Shown: piece after piece, positions 18,626-26,979 of the stretch | How the letters are laid out: the number at the start of each line of letters is the position of its first letter | How positions within the stretch are numbered: the first letter of the stretch is position 1 | Source: Arthrobacter sp. P2b | GTDB lineage: Bacteria > Actinomycetota > Actinomycetes > Actinomycetales > Micrococcaceae | NCBI RefSeq assembly: GCF_900168295.1 | Contig: NZ_FVZL01000015.1 | Coordinates: 32,576-96,575 of the forward strand | Direction: 5' to 3' | DNA length: 64,000 nt | The notes under the pieces: generated by a model | What the model was told of the DNA's origin: nothing | Database searches by the model: none | What the model saw: the letters and a program-made list of their open reading frames with translations, nothing else | Made by a program: the position numbers and the translations under genes

Positions 18626-19546
18626 CTAAGCGTGCTGGTGCGCTTCGTGCTCGGAATGGCTGGCAGGTTCCAGCTGGAAGGTGCAATGGTCGGTGTCGAA
18701 ATGCGAGCCCAGGCAGGTGATGAGCTTGTCCAGCAGCTGGTCGGCGCCACGGGCATTGAGCACCCCGTCCTCCACCACCACATGGGCGGAAAAGACCGGC
18801 ACGCCGGACGTAATGGTCCAGATATGGATATCGTGCACGTCGGTGACCCCGTCCACGGACAGGATGTGCTCGCGGATCATCTGCACCTCCACGCCCTTGG
18901 GGCTGGCTTCCAGCAGCACATCCACCACGTCGCGCAGCAGGCTCCAGGCCCGGGGCAGGATCAGCAGGGCGATCACCACGGACGCGATGGTATCCGCGGC
19001 GTTGAACCCGGTCAGCATGATCACCACGGCAGCGGCGATGACGGCGAAGGAACCCAGCAGGTCGCCCAGGACCTCCAGGTAGGCGCCGCGCACGTTCAGG
19101 CTTTCATGGTGGGCGCCATGCAGGATCAGCAGTGACACGATGTTCGCGATGGCGCCGAGGATGGCCGCGAACAGCATGATGTCGGTCTGCACTTCCGGCG
19201 CGGACCCGATCCGCCGGATTGCCTCCGAAAAGATGACCACGGAGATCACGATCAGGATCAGCGCGTTGGCCAGCGCAGCGAGGACTTCGGCCCGCTGGTA
19301 CCCGTAGGTGCGCTGGTCGCTGGCGGGCCGGCCGGCAATCCAGGATGCCAGCAGGGCAATGGTCACCCCGGCCGCGTCCGACAGCATGTGCCCGGCGTCA
19401 GCCAGCAGGGACAGTGAACCGGACAGGATGGCACCGGCAACCTGGACCACCACCACGGACAGCGTGATCACAAGGACGGCCACGAGCCGTCTGCGGTGCC
19501 GCCCGGTGGCGGTGATGCCGTGTGTGTGGCTGTGGTCGTGTCCCAT
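18626..19546 (-). CDS. CDF-family zinc/cobalt/cadmium efflux protein (CzcD/ZitB type)
   Basis: A 306-residue cation diffusion facilitator. It has His-rich ends (HDHSHTH at the N-terminus, HSEHEAHQH at the C-terminus), six helices, the helix-2 ligand pair in ADAGHMLSD and a helix-5 segment LEVLGDLLGS in which Glu replaces the usual His. The C-terminal domain contains VHDIHIWTITSG and a HFDTDHCTFQLE tail typical of zinc-sensing dimers. ATG 19546 is chosen because the His-rich N-terminus starts there; it lies 10 bp after the metallopeptidase stop, so the two may share a transcript. Confidence 0.88.
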   Translation of the reverse strand: MGHDHSHTHGITATGRHRRRLVAVLVITLSVVVVQVAGAILSGSLSLLADAGHMLSDAAGVTIALLASWIAGRPASDQRTYGYQRAEVLAALANALILIVISVVIFSEAIRRIGSAPEVQTDIMLFAAILGAIANIVSLLILHGAHHESLNVRGAYLEVLGDLLGSFAVIAAAVVIMLTGFNAADTIASVVIALLILPRAWSLLRDVVDVLLEASPKGVEVQMIREHILSVDGVTDVHDIHIWTITSGVPVFSAHVVVEDGVLNARGADQLLDKLITCLGSHFDTDHCTFQLEPASHSEHEAHQHA

Positions 19547-19556
19547 GCCTACAAGG

Positions 19557-19985
19557 CTAGCCCCAGCCCAGCTCATGCAGCCGGTCATCCGAAATGCCGA
19601 AGTGGTGGGCGATCTCGTGGACCACTGTCACAGCCACTTCGTGGATGACGTCCTCCCGGGACGCACAGATCTCCAGGATGGGTTCGCGGAAGATGGTGAT
19701 CCGGTCCGGCAGTGAGCCGGCGTCCCACCAGGAGTCCCGTTCGGTGAGGGGCACGCCTTCATAGACTCCCAGCAGGACTGTGTCCGGGTCCTCACCCGGC
19801 CCCGGCACGTAGTCGTCCTCGATGAACACGGCCACGTTGTCCATGGCACGGGCCAGCTTGTCCGGGATGCTGTCCAGGGCATCTGACACCGCGGCTTCGA
19901 ACTCGTCGGCGGACATCCTGAAGCCGAGCGGTTCGTGGGGACCCTCCGGAATGATGGGGAGGCCGGGCGGGAGGCGGGCAGGCAT
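19557..19985 (-). CDS. Zincin-like metallopeptidase family protein
   Basis: A 142-residue protein of the small actinobacterial zincin family (PF06262-like). The zinc-binding HExxH is present in VVHEIAHHFGISDDRLHELGWG at the C-terminus, with the downstream acidic Asp/Glu residues. The core begins at MSADEFEAAV (residue 24) and some 23 residues precede it; that Met is an alternative start. Members are cytoplasmic and of unknown substrate. It lies immediately upstream of a zinc-type CDF gene. Confidence 0.85.
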   Translation of the reverse strand: MPARLPPGLPIIPEGPHEPLGFRMSADEFEAAVSDALDSIPDKLARAMDNVAVFIEDDYVPGPGEDPDTVLLGVYEGVPLTERDSWWDAGSLPDRITIFREPILEICASREDVIHEVAVTVVHEIAHHFGISDDRLHELGWG

Positions 19986-19994
19986 ACCTCGACT

Positions 19995-21020
19995 TTAGTC
20001 CCGAATGTGCCCCTGCCGGATCCGCGCCTTGTGCCCGCCGCCCGGGCGTGAACGGCGCCGGGTGAGGCTGACTCCCGCTAAGCAGATGAGGCCGCCCACC
20101 AGGCCCAGGGCGGTGGGGATTTCTCCCAGCAGGAGCCACGAAATCAGGACCGTGGTGCCGGGCACCAGGTAGGTGGTGGCGGCGAGCTTGCCCGCGTCAA
20201 TGAGCGAGAGGGCGTAGGCCCAGGTGGTAAAGGCGATGGCGGTGGGGAAAATCCCCAGATACACCAGCCCGGCCGTCGCCCCGGGCGGGGCGGCCTGCAC
20301 CTCGGCCGCCAGTTGCCCTGCGAAGGGCAGGCAGCAGACCGCACCCACCAGGATCCCGAACCAGGTGGCCTGCGCCGCGGGGAACTTCCGCAGGACTGGC
20401 TTCTGGATGATGACGCTGACCGCGGCGAGTACGGCGGCCAGGAGGCAAAGCGCCACACCCGCCATTTCCGCCGTCGTGCTTTCCCCTCCGCCGGACGCCG
20501 GCACGGATCCCAGCCCGGGCGCCGTCCCCTGCCCGGACCCCACGGCGATCAGCGCAACCCCGGCGAACGCCACGGTGCTTCCGATCAGCAGCCACCTGGG
20601 GAAGCCCTCCTTCAGGAAGATGCCGGCCATGATGGCCACCAGGATGGGGTTGACGTTGATCAGCAAAGCGCTGGTGCCCGCGTCCAGGACATGTTCGGCG
20701 GCGTTCAGCGCCACGTTGTACCCGCCGAACCACATCACGCCATAGGCAAGGATGGGCCACCACTCGCGGCCCCTGGGCAGGTGCCGGCTCTTCAGGAGTT
20801 GCGGCAGGACCAGCAGGGACAGTACGACGGCGGCAATCGCCAGCCTGCCAAGCGTCAGGGAGCCTGGGGAGAAGTGCGGGCCGATGGCCCGGATTCCCAC
20901 GAAGGCGGATGCCCACAGCACCACGGTAACCACCATCGCTGCCACGCCCAGCGCCTTCAGCGGGGCGGCTTGGCTGGCAGGTGCGGGAACGGATGTGCTG
21001 GCGGGGGTGGTTGACGGCAT
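19995..21020 (-). CDS. EamA/DMT-superfamily permease
   Basis: About 341 residues, ten transmembrane helices arranged as two EamA repeats (about 20-150 and 190-325), the pattern of drug/metabolite transporters such as RhaT and YdcZ-like exporters. Blocks include LWASAFVGIRAIGPHFSPGSL in helix 1 and TYLVPGTTVLISWLLLGEIP in the last pair. Start is uncertain: ATG 21020 begins a natural N-terminus but has no good ribosome site, while GTG 21071 has an AGGAAG about 12 bases upstream. Substrate unknown. Confidence 0.82.
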   Translation of the reverse strand: MPSTTPASTSVPAPASQAAPLKALGVAAMVVTVVLWASAFVGIRAIGPHFSPGSLTLGRLAIAAVVLSLLVLPQLLKSRHLPRGREWWPILAYGVMWFGGYNVALNAAEHVLDAGTSALLINVNPILVAIMAGIFLKEGFPRWLLIGSTVAFAGVALIAVGSGQGTAPGLGSVPASGGGESTTAEMAGVALCLLAAVLAAVSVIIQKPVLRKFPAAQATWFGILVGAVCCLPFAGQLAAEVQAAPPGATAGLVYLGIFPTAIAFTTWAYALSLIDAGKLAATTYLVPGTTVLISWLLLGEIPTALGLVGGLICLAGVSLTRRRSRPGGGHKARIRQGHIRD

Positions 21021-21146
21021 GGTGCCAATGTATCCGGGCGCAGGAGCTGCAGGCTGGCGGAAATCGGCCACGTCTGGTCAACTTCCTGCCAAAGTTCCAC
21101 GGCGCTTGCGCAGGGGCAGCTGCCGGCCTCGGTTAGGATGCGGGTT

Positions 21147-21830
21147 ATGGTCTCAAACCCTGCTCCTCCCCGTGATGCCGCACGCCTCGTCAGGACAATC
21201 ATCTGGATCGTCCTGGCCCTCGTCGTGGCAGGCGGCGTCGCCTGGTATGCCTTCTTCGGAGCCGGGAAGCCGCAACAGGCCGCCCCGCCGGTCCCCGGCT
21301 CGGAGCAGCTGGTCCGGGCGGACAGCCACCGGCTCACCACGCCGTCGGTGGAGAAGGCCCAGCTGGTGGAGTTCCTCGACTTCGAGTGCCCGTCCTGCGG
21401 CTCCATCCATCCTGTGGTGGAGCAGCTCAAGGCGGAGTTCGGAGACCGGATTACGTTCGTCCACCGGCATTTTCCGTTGTCGATGCATCCGAATTCCGGG
21501 CAGGCTGCCCTGGCCGCCGAGGCCGCGGGGCAGCAGGGCCAGTACCAGCAGATGGCCAACCGGCTGTTTGAAACGCAGTCCCAGTGGGCGGGGAGCCAGC
21601 AGTCGCAGGCGCCGTTGTTCCGCACTTATGCCGAGGAGCTGGGGCTGGATCTTGCCCTGTTCGATACCGCGGTGGCCGACCAGAAGACCGAGGACCGGAT
21701 CCTGGCCGACATCGCCGACGGCAAGGCGCTGGGCGTGAGCGGTACCCCCACCTTTTTCCTGAATGGGGAAAAGCTGACGCTGTCCACGCAGGCGGACTTC
21801 CGGCAGAAGCTGGCTGACGCGGCGAAGTAG
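21147..21830 (+). CDS. DsbA-family thioredoxin-fold protein, membrane anchored
   Basis: About 227 residues: N-terminal transmembrane anchor (about 17-38), Pro/Gln linker, then a DsbA-like thioredoxin fold with the CPSC active site in FLDFECPSCGSIH (near residue 80) and the cis-Pro loop SGTPTFFLNG. It should act outside the membrane as a thiol-disulfide oxidant or reductant, like Mycobacterium DsbA-like proteins. ATG 21147 is preferred over 21138 because an AGGA lies 8 bases upstream. It stands as a single gene. Confidence 0.87.
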   Translation: MVSNPAPPRDAARLVRTIIWIVLALVVAGGVAWYAFFGAGKPQQAAPPVPGSEQLVRADSHRLTTPSVEKAQLVEFLDFECPSCGSIHPVVEQLKAEFGDRITFVHRHFPLSMHPNSGQAALAAEAAGQQGQYQQMANRLFETQSQWAGSQQSQAPLFRTYAEELGLDLALFDTAVADQKTEDRILADIADGKALGVSGTPTFFLNGEKLTLSTQADFRQKLADAAK

Positions 21831-21864
21831 CTTCCTGTTCAGCGCCGGTCATCCGGGAAGCAGG

Positions 21865-22905
21865 TTACGTTGCGGCTGCCCAGTCCAACAGGCGGTCCAC
21901 CGGCCAGGTGGTGATGATGCGCTCCGCCGGGACCTCGTTCCGTGCGGCCCGCTCCGCGCCGTACTGCAGGAAGTCCAGCTGTCCCGGCGCGTGGGCGTCG
22001 CTGTCGATCGAGAACAGGCACCCGGCTTCCAGCGCGAGCTGGATCAGTGCATCCGGCGGGTCCTGCCGTTCCGGCCGGGAATTGATTTCCACCGCCACGT
22101 TGTATTCGGCGCAGGCGGCAAAGACCTCCTTGGCGTCGAATTCGGACGGCGGGCGGGTTCCCCGCGAACCCTCAACCAGGCGTCCCGTGCAGTGGCCCAG
22201 GACGTTGGTGTGCCGTGCCTGGATGCCTCCGAGCATCCGCCGGGTCATGGTCTTCCGGTCCGCCCGGAGCTTGGAATGGACGCTGGCCACCACGATGTCG
22301 AGGCGGTCCAGCAGGCCGGGTTCCTGGTCCAGCTCGCCCGACTCGAGGATGTCCACTTCGATGCCGGTCAACAGCCGCACCCTGCTGTCCGGGTTCCCGC
22401 GGCCGGACTGCCCGTCGGCATTGATCTCCGCCACCACGTCCAGCTGCCGGGTGAGCCGTTCCGGCGAGAGCCCGTTGGCGATGGTGAGGTTCGGTGAGTG
22501 GTCCGTGAGCGCCAGGTATTCCCGCCCCAGCACCCCGGCGGCCGCCACCATCAGCTCAATGGGGGAGCCGCCGTCGGACCAGTCGCTGTGGCTGTGCAGG
22601 TCCCCGCGCAGTTCGTTCCGGATGGCGGCGCCGCCGGTTGCCAGGGGCTGGGCGCCCTTCTCCCGAAGGTCGGCCAGGTAGTCCGGGACCCCTCCGCCCA
22701 CTGCCTGCTGAATGACCTGGTAGGTCCGGTCACCGATGCCCTTCATGGATTTCAGCCGCCCGGTTCTGGCACGCTCCGCCACCTCCTCCGGCGGCAGCGG
22801 GCTGATGGCCGCGGCGGCCTTGCGGAAGGCCTGGACCTTGAAGGTGGCGGCGCGTCCGCGCTCCAGCCAGAAAGCAATCTCGTTGAGTGCTGCAACGGCA
22901 TCCAT
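21865..22905 (-). CDS. PHP-domain phosphoesterase with N-terminal HhH region (PolX C-part-like)
   Basis: A 346-residue protein. Residues about 1-75 match the helical, helix-hairpin-helix DNA-binding part of family X polymerases (FKVQAFRKAAAAI, then KSMKGIGDRTYQVIQQA). Residues about 97-340 are a PHP metal-dependent phosphoesterase with GDLHSHSDWSDGG, ALTDHS, GIEVDIL, SVHSK and SIDSDAH ligand blocks. The polymerase palm of PolX is missing, so this is a stand-alone HhH-PHP protein with possible exonuclease or phosphatase activity. Confidence 0.82.
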   Translation of the reverse strand: MDAVAALNEIAFWLERGRAATFKVQAFRKAAAAISPLPPEEVAERARTGRLKSMKGIGDRTYQVIQQAVGGGVPDYLADLREKGAQPLATGGAAIRNELRGDLHSHSDWSDGGSPIELMVAAAGVLGREYLALTDHSPNLTIANGLSPERLTRQLDVVAEINADGQSGRGNPDSRVRLLTGIEVDILESGELDQEPGLLDRLDIVVASVHSKLRADRKTMTRRMLGGIQARHTNVLGHCTGRLVEGSRGTRPPSEFDAKEVFAACAEYNVAVEINSRPERQDPPDALIQLALEAGCLFSIDSDAHAPGQLDFLQYGAERAARNEVPAERIITTWPVDRLLDWAAAT

Positions 22906-22957
22906 CAGTCCATCTTCACCTGTTCTCCCTGTTCAGGCACGGTGTTTTAGGCCGATT

Positions 22958-22986
22958 TTGGAATATCCCGGACTAGGCCCTATAGT
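22958..22986 (+). promoter_or_regulatory. Promoter of the tRNA cluster
   Basis: TTGGAA at 22958-22963 and TATAGT at 22981-22986 are separated by exactly 17 bases, a close match to a housekeeping promoter, about 80 bases before tRNA-Glu. Confidence 0.7.
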
Positions 22987-23070
22987 TTTAGAGTCCAGTT
23001 CGGAGAAACGCAAAGGACAAAGACGGAAAGCCTCGCTTTACGCCTTTTATTTTGTTCCGAACGGGTTCTG

Positions 23071-23143
23071 GCCCCCATCGTCTAGCGGCCTAGGACACCG
23101 CCCTTTCACGGCGGCGGCACGGGTTCGAATCCCGTTGGGGGTA
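23071..23143 (+). tRNA. tRNA-Glu (anticodon UUC)
   Basis: 73 bases fold as a cloverleaf: acceptor GCCCCCA with TGGGGGT (first pair G-U), anticodon stem CCGCC/GGCGG around loop CTTTCAC giving UUC, T-loop GTTCGAATCCC, discriminator A. CCA is not encoded. First of a three-tRNA cluster. Confidence 0.96.
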
Positions 23144-23234
23144 CGCAAGGAACTGGTCAAACAGACTAAAAAAGTCTGGTAGGCTGGAAGCCTTGAAAAA
23201 AGCGGTAGAGATACTGCAAATGCAAGAAACGCAA

Positions 23235-23308
23235 GGCCCTGTAGCGCAGTTGGTTAGCGCGCCGCCCTGTCACGGCGGAGGTCGCGGGTTCAAGTCCCGT
23301 CAGGGTCG
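23235..23308 (+). tRNA. tRNA-Asp (anticodon GUC)
   Basis: 74 bases: acceptor GGCCCTG with CAGGGTC, D-loop GTTGGTTAGC, anticodon stem CCGCC/GGCGG around CTGTCAC giving GUC, T-arm GGGTTCAAGTCCC, discriminator G. CCA is not encoded. Confidence 0.96.
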
Positions 23309-23356
23309 CTCTGATTGTTGGAAGTAATTCCGGCTGTCATGGTGACTAGTCACCTA

Positions 23357-23432
23357 GGCTCTGTAGCTCAGTTGGTAGAGCGTTCGACTGAAAATCGAAA
23401 GGTCACCGGATCGACGCCGGTCGGAGCCACCA
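23357..23432 (+). tRNA. tRNA-Phe (anticodon GAA)
   Basis: 76 bases including an encoded CCA: acceptor GGCTCTG with CGGAGCC, anticodon stem TTCGA/TCGAA around CTGAAAA giving GAA. The T-arm reads CCGGATCGACGCCGG, with GATCGA in place of GTTCGA. Unlike the two tRNAs before it, this one carries the 3' CCA in the gene. Confidence 0.96.
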
Positions 23433-23438
23433 CTGGGA

Positions 23439-23470
23439 AGCACCAGTTCTTCGGAACTGGTGCTTTTCTT
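23439..23470 (+). terminator. Intrinsic terminator after the tRNA cluster
   Basis: An 11-bp perfect stem (23439-23449 with 23454-23464) closes a TTCG tetraloop and runs into TTTTCTT. It lies 7 bases after tRNA-Phe. Confidence 0.95.
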
Positions 23471-23498
23471 CATTTAACACACCTCTCTTTATCGGATG

Positions 23499-23575
23499 AG
23501 CGGCCCTCCTAACGAGGGTTATAGGACAAAACGTGTGTAAATCCCGGGTGTGTCATGTAGCGGCCTTCCTAACGA
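23499..23575 (+). repeat. Pair of 17-nt direct repeats 60 nt apart
   Basis: The 17 bases at 23499-23515 recur at 23559-23575 with one change (AGCGGCCYTCCTAACGA). They follow the tRNA-Phe terminator. No integrase lies nearby, so attachment-site origin is not supported. Confidence 0.6.
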
Positions 23576-23877
23576 AGCAGGGGCAGGAGCCTGGTGCTGC
23601 ATCCTTCCGGTGCTGGCAACCGGACCCCTGGCCCAGGCACAGCAGCTAAATCCCCCCTACACAGACAAATCCCCCTGGCGTTTCCAAGGGAGATGTCCAT
23701 ATGTGGGGGCATTTCGCTGCCTAAGCCGGAATCGCATGGGACATACTCCTGTGAAGTGCCCCACAGAACCCGCGTGGCATGAACCACACGGTCCAGACCA
23801 GCCAAAAAAGATTCGACTGACCTTTGAAACATTTGACTCCTGCAAAACCGTTGTGGCACGCGCGCGCCTTGGAATGC

Positions 23878-23890
23878 GTAAGCGCTTGCA
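23878..23890. promoter_or_regulatory. LacI-type operator upstream of levansucrase
   Basis: GTAAGCGCTTGCA has the CG-centred dyad core AAGCGCTT typical of LacI/GalR sites. It differs by one base from the site at 30069-30081 between the alpha-glucosidase and sugar ABC genes. It is 252 bases before the levansucrase start, so a long leader is implied. Confidence 0.7.
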
Positions 23891-24024
23891 CCCGACCCGG
23901 CAGGCGCGGAATCCGGGGCTTGCAACACGGTTTGGAGCGGGCCCGGCACCGTGCCTAGCGTGGACAGCGGCCCGGGATCTCCCCAGATACCGGGCCCGCA
24001 TCGGGACCGCACCCAGGTCCCTCC

Positions 24025-24070
24025 CCTCGATACAACGGCGTCCTCGATGACGCCAACAGGGTTATCGAGG
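24025..24070 (+). promoter_or_regulatory. Nested hairpin in the levansucrase leader
   Basis: Outer arms CCTCGATA (24025-24032) and TATCGAGG (24063-24070) enclose an inner GGCGTC/GACGCC hairpin (24037-24042, 24049-24054). The inner loop carries a second CCTCGAT copy (24042-24048), so the right outer arm has two possible partners. Confidence 0.5.
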
Positions 24071-24142
24071 ACTCCGGAGTGTGGGGAACAGGGCACCCGC
24101 CCGTCTTCCACGAACAGTTACAACTCCGCGAGAAGAGCAACA

Positions 24143-25738
24143 ATGCACAAGCACCCCCAAGCCCGCCGGCCGCTGCGGTGGCGTCCCGCCGCCGCAGCAC
24201 TGGCGACGGCCGTAGCGGCCTCGGCCTTCCTGGCCGTGCCGTCGGCGCAGGCGAACGAGCCTGCAGATCCGCCGGCCGTTGAGCAGATGCCCGCGCCCAC
24301 CCCTGGCTTCCCCCTCCCCACGGAACACACCCAGCAGGCCCACGACCCGGCGTCGGACTTCACCTCCAAGTGGACCCGCGCGGATGCCAAGCAGATCATG
24401 GCCCAGAGCGACTCCACCGTGGCTGCCGGCGAAAACTCCATGAGCCCCGACGTCACCATGCCGGAGATCCCCGAGGACTTCCCCGCCATGAATGACGACG
24501 TCTGGGTGTGGGACACCTGGTCCCTGACGGACGAGAACGCGAACCAGATCAGCTACAAGGGCTGGGACGTCGTCTTCTCCCTGGTCGCCGACCGCCACGC
24601 CGGCTACGGCTTCGACCAGCGGCACTGGAACGCCCGCATCGGCTACTTCTTCCGCAAGACCAACGCCGACCCGGCCAAGGACAAGTGGAACTACGGCGGA
24701 CACGTCTTCGCTGACGGCGCGTCCATTGGAAACACCGAATGGTCCGGTTCCACCCGCCTCATGCAGGGCAACCAGGTCAACGTGTTCTACACCGCCACTA
24801 CCTTCTACGACGTGGCCGAGCGGAACGCGGGTGGCGGCGGCATTGCCCCCGATGCTGCCATCGCCAAGGCCCTGGGAAAGATCCACGCCGACGAGAACGG
24901 CGTGACGTTCGACGGCTTCCAGCACACCAAGCTGCTGGAACCGGACGGCACGATGTACCAGACCAAGGAACAGAACCCGGGCTTCGCCTTCCGCGACCCC
25001 TACACGTTCGCCGACCCGGCCCACCCCGGCAAGACCTTCATGGTCTTCGAAGGCAACACCGGCGGAACCCGCGGGGAATACGAGTGCAAGCCCGAAGACC
25101 TTGGGTACCGTCCCGGCGACGCCAATGCCGAGTCCGTGGATGAGGTCAACAGCAGCGGGGCCTACTACCAGACCGCCAACGTCGGCCTGGCAGTGGCGGA
25201 CAACAAGGACCTCACCAAGTGGTCCTTCCTGCCGCCCATCCTTTCGGCGAACTGCGTCAACGACCAGACTGAGCGTCCCCAGATCTTCATCCAGAACGAA
25301 GGCGGCAAGAACAAGTACTACCTGTTCACCATCAGCCACCAGTTCACCTATGCAGCGGGCATGCGCGGCCCCGACGGCGTCTACGGCTTCGTGGGCGACG
25401 GCGTCCGTTCCGATTACCAGCCGATGAACAACAGCGGCCTGGCGCTCGGCTCGCCGACGGACCTGAACCTGCCGTCCGAATCACCGGAGGCACCCACGCC
25501 CAACCAGAACGGTCGCCAGTTCCAGGCCTACTCGCACTACGTGCAGCCCGGCGGCCTGGTGCAGTCCTTCATCGACAACGTCAACGGCGTCCGGGGCGGC
25601 TCGCTCTCGCCCACGGTGAAGATCAACTTCCGTAATGGTGTGTCCCAGGTGGACCGCAGCTTTGGCCAGAACGGCCTTGGGCCGTTCGGCTACCTGCCCA
25701 CCAACGTCCGCGTCGGCGGCGAAGGACACTACAAATAG
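24143..25738 (+). CDS. Levansucrase/fructosyltransferase, GH68
   Basis: A 531-residue secreted enzyme of glycoside hydrolase family 68, which splits sucrose and transfers or releases fructose. After a long signal peptide (about 1-40, ending near AQANE) the five-bladed propeller carries the nucleophile Asp124 (VWVWDTWSL), the transition-state Asp285 in RDP (FRDPYTF) and the acid/base Glu377 (TERPQIF). Levan synthesis and beta-fructofuranosidase activity cannot be told apart by sequence; Arthrobacter GH68 enzymes of both kinds are known. ATG 24143 gives the signal peptide; the longer frame upstream is leader. It has a LacI-type operator upstream and a terminator downstream. Confidence 0.93.
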   Translation: MHKHPQARRPLRWRPAAAALATAVAASAFLAVPSAQANEPADPPAVEQMPAPTPGFPLPTEHTQQAHDPASDFTSKWTRADAKQIMAQSDSTVAAGENSMSPDVTMPEIPEDFPAMNDDVWVWDTWSLTDENANQISYKGWDVVFSLVADRHAGYGFDQRHWNARIGYFFRKTNADPAKDKWNYGGHVFADGASIGNTEWSGSTRLMQGNQVNVFYTATTFYDVAERNAGGGGIAPDAAIAKALGKIHADENGVTFDGFQHTKLLEPDGTMYQTKEQNPGFAFRDPYTFADPAHPGKTFMVFEGNTGGTRGEYECKPEDLGYRPGDANAESVDEVNSSGAYYQTANVGLAVADNKDLTKWSFLPPILSANCVNDQTERPQIFIQNEGGKNKYYLFTISHQFTYAAGMRGPDGVYGFVGDGVRSDYQPMNNSGLALGSPTDLNLPSESPEAPTPNQNGRQFQAYSHYVQPGGLVQSFIDNVNGVRGGSLSPTVKINFRNGVSQVDRSFGQNGLGPFGYLPTNVRVGGEGHYK

Positions 25739-25785
25739 ACTGCGGCGCCAGCCGCAACCGCCGCTGCTGAGCCAGCGGCACCGCT

Positions 25786-25829
25786 CAGGCGGGGATGTCC
25801 TTGGGGGCCTCCCCGCCTGGGTTCTTTTA
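25786..25829 (+). terminator. Intrinsic terminator of levansucrase
   Basis: A 10-bp perfect stem (25786-25795 with 25810-25819, CAGGCGGGGA/TCCCCGCCTG) is followed by GGTTCTTTT, 48 bases after the stop codon. Confidence 0.85.
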
Positions 25830-25952
25830 ACGTGGGCTCTTGGCGCTCTGGCAGCCGGCCAGGGAGCGCGGCAAAAAGGCCGGCTGACAGGCATAACAGC
25901 ACATCAGCGCCGGCTGGGGATAGGGTTGGAACAACAGAAGGGGGAGTGCCTG

Positions 25953-26414
25953 ATGGAATACCAGAACCCACAACCCGGCCAGGGTAGCCACAGTGCCGCC
26001 GCGCCGGTTCCCGTCCCGGTCCCGGGACTGGGCCGGACAGTGATTTCCGAAACGGCGGTGGCCAAGGTTGCCGGAATCGCCGCCCGCGCCGTCCCCGGTG
26101 TCCACTCCCTGGGGTCGGGGTCCCGCGCGCTGGGGGCCATCCGCGATGCCGTAGGCAGCAGCACGGACCATGCTGCGGGGGTCCATGCAGAGGTGGGCGA
26201 AACGCAGGTAGCTGTGGATATCAGCCTGGTGGCCAGCTACGGCACGCCCCTGCACGCCCTCGCAAATCAGGTGCGCGCGGCCGTTTACCGGGCCGTCGAG
26301 GAACTGGTGGGACTGCAGGTCATCGAGGTGAACGTCGAAGTCACCGACGTCTTCGTTCCGCCTCCTGTTAAACCGACAACACCGGGCACTGCCGACAGGG
26401 AGGCGCTGCTGTGA
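25953..26414 (+). CDS. Asp23/Gls24 family envelope stress protein
   Basis: A 153-residue Asp23/Gls24 protein. After a Pro/Val-rich N-terminus the domain (about 28-135) shows the family pattern GRTVISETAVAKVAGIAARAVPGVHSL and VAVDISLVASYGTPLHALANQVRAAVYRAVEELVGLQVIEVNVEVTDV (given in short: the TVI, GV and VNV..V blocks). In Staphylococcus Asp23 lines the membrane via AmaP. Start is ATG 25953 after GGGGGAG; the open frame upstream is non-coding. It leads a five-gene operon in which every junction overlaps by 4 bases. Confidence 0.9.
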   Translation: MEYQNPQPGQGSHSAAAPVPVPVPGLGRTVISETAVAKVAGIAARAVPGVHSLGSGSRALGAIRDAVGSSTDHAAGVHAEVGETQVAVDISLVASYGTPLHALANQVRAAVYRAVEELVGLQVIEVNVEVTDVFVPPPVKPTTPGTADREALL

Positions 26415-26602
26415 ATCTCACTGTTGCAGGAATCGCGATGGGGGCCTTTGTTGCATTCATGTCCCTCCAGTTCGGGCTGTGGGGCTTCCTGATCTCCCTG
26501 CTCTTTATGGCCATCGGGGCATTCCTGGGCCGCGCCGCCGAGGGGAAGCTGGACCTGCGCGGCGTCCTGGACGCCATCACCGGCCGGCGCTCATCCTCAT
26601 GA
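26411..26602 (+). CDS. DUF2273-type small membrane protein
   Basis: A 63-residue protein with two close hydrophobic helices (about 3-20 and 22-42) and a short basic tail, matching the DUF2273 proteins of Asp23 operons. GTG start overlaps the Asp23 stop as GTGA. It likely sits in the membrane next to the Asp23 layer. Confidence 0.85.
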   Translation: MNLTVAGIAMGAFVAFMSLQFGLWGFLISLLFMAIGAFLGRAAEGKLDLRGVLDAITGRRSSS

Positions 26603-26979
26603 GCACGCCTGCGCCGGCTGTGCGGGGGCAGGCGCGCAGCGGCCACAACCGGATCAGCACGCAGGCACTGACAAGCCTCGCCAAAGCGACGGCCGCCCAT
26701 GCCCTGGGCGTCGATGCCCAGGATGTCCGGGCAGATTGGACGGACGACGACGGCCTGCTGGCTTTGTCCCTCGTCACGCCCATCAGCATTCCGCCTTTAA
26801 AGGATGTGTCCCTGGACCCGGCACGGGTGGAGGTTATTGGCGGCTCCATCTGGGACCGCACCGTCCGGGCCAAAGCCCGCATCCTGGAAACTGTCACCGA
26901 CCTCAGCGGCGCACGACTGAGCCGGGTGGATATCAGGATCAGCGGCGCCAGGATCAGTGAAGGAGGGCGCGTCCAGTGA
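26599..26979 (+). CDS. Second Asp23-like protein
   Basis: A 126-residue protein without a signal peptide or membrane helix. Its pattern (STQALTSLAKATAAHALGV, then ALSLVTPISIPP, IWDRTVRAKARILETVTDLSG and RVDIRISGARI) follows the alpha/beta order of Asp23 domains but is much diverged, so this is a structural inference. It overlaps its neighbours by ATGA and GTGA, which ties it to the envelope stress operon. Confidence 0.65.
   Translation: MSTPAPAVRGQARSGHNRISTQALTSLAKATAAHALGVDAQDVRADWTDDDGLLALSLVTPISIPPLKDVSLDPARVEVIGGSIWDRTVRAKARILETVTDLSGARLSRVDIRISGARISEGGRVQ

Larger units (their letters stand above)
23471..24142. other. 672-bp region upstream of levansucrase, no supported gene
   Basis: Open frames here have no family character or ribosome sites. 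It holds a 17-nt direct repeat (23499 and 23559), a LacI-type operator (23878-23890), several GC-rich dyads (GGCCCGG/CCGGGCC near 23970-23996) and a folded element at 24025-24070. It is best read as the long control region and leader of levansucrase. Confidence 0.6.

Noticed and set aside
23357..23575. Integrated island attached at tRNA-Phe
   Set aside because: The direct repeats do not copy the tRNA 3' end and no integrase or mobility gene is within the window.
23569..24111. 180-residue open frame on the minus strand upstream of levansucrase
   Set aside because: Low-complexity, Gly/Pro/Ser-rich translation without a start site, and it covers the operator and leader of levansucrase.
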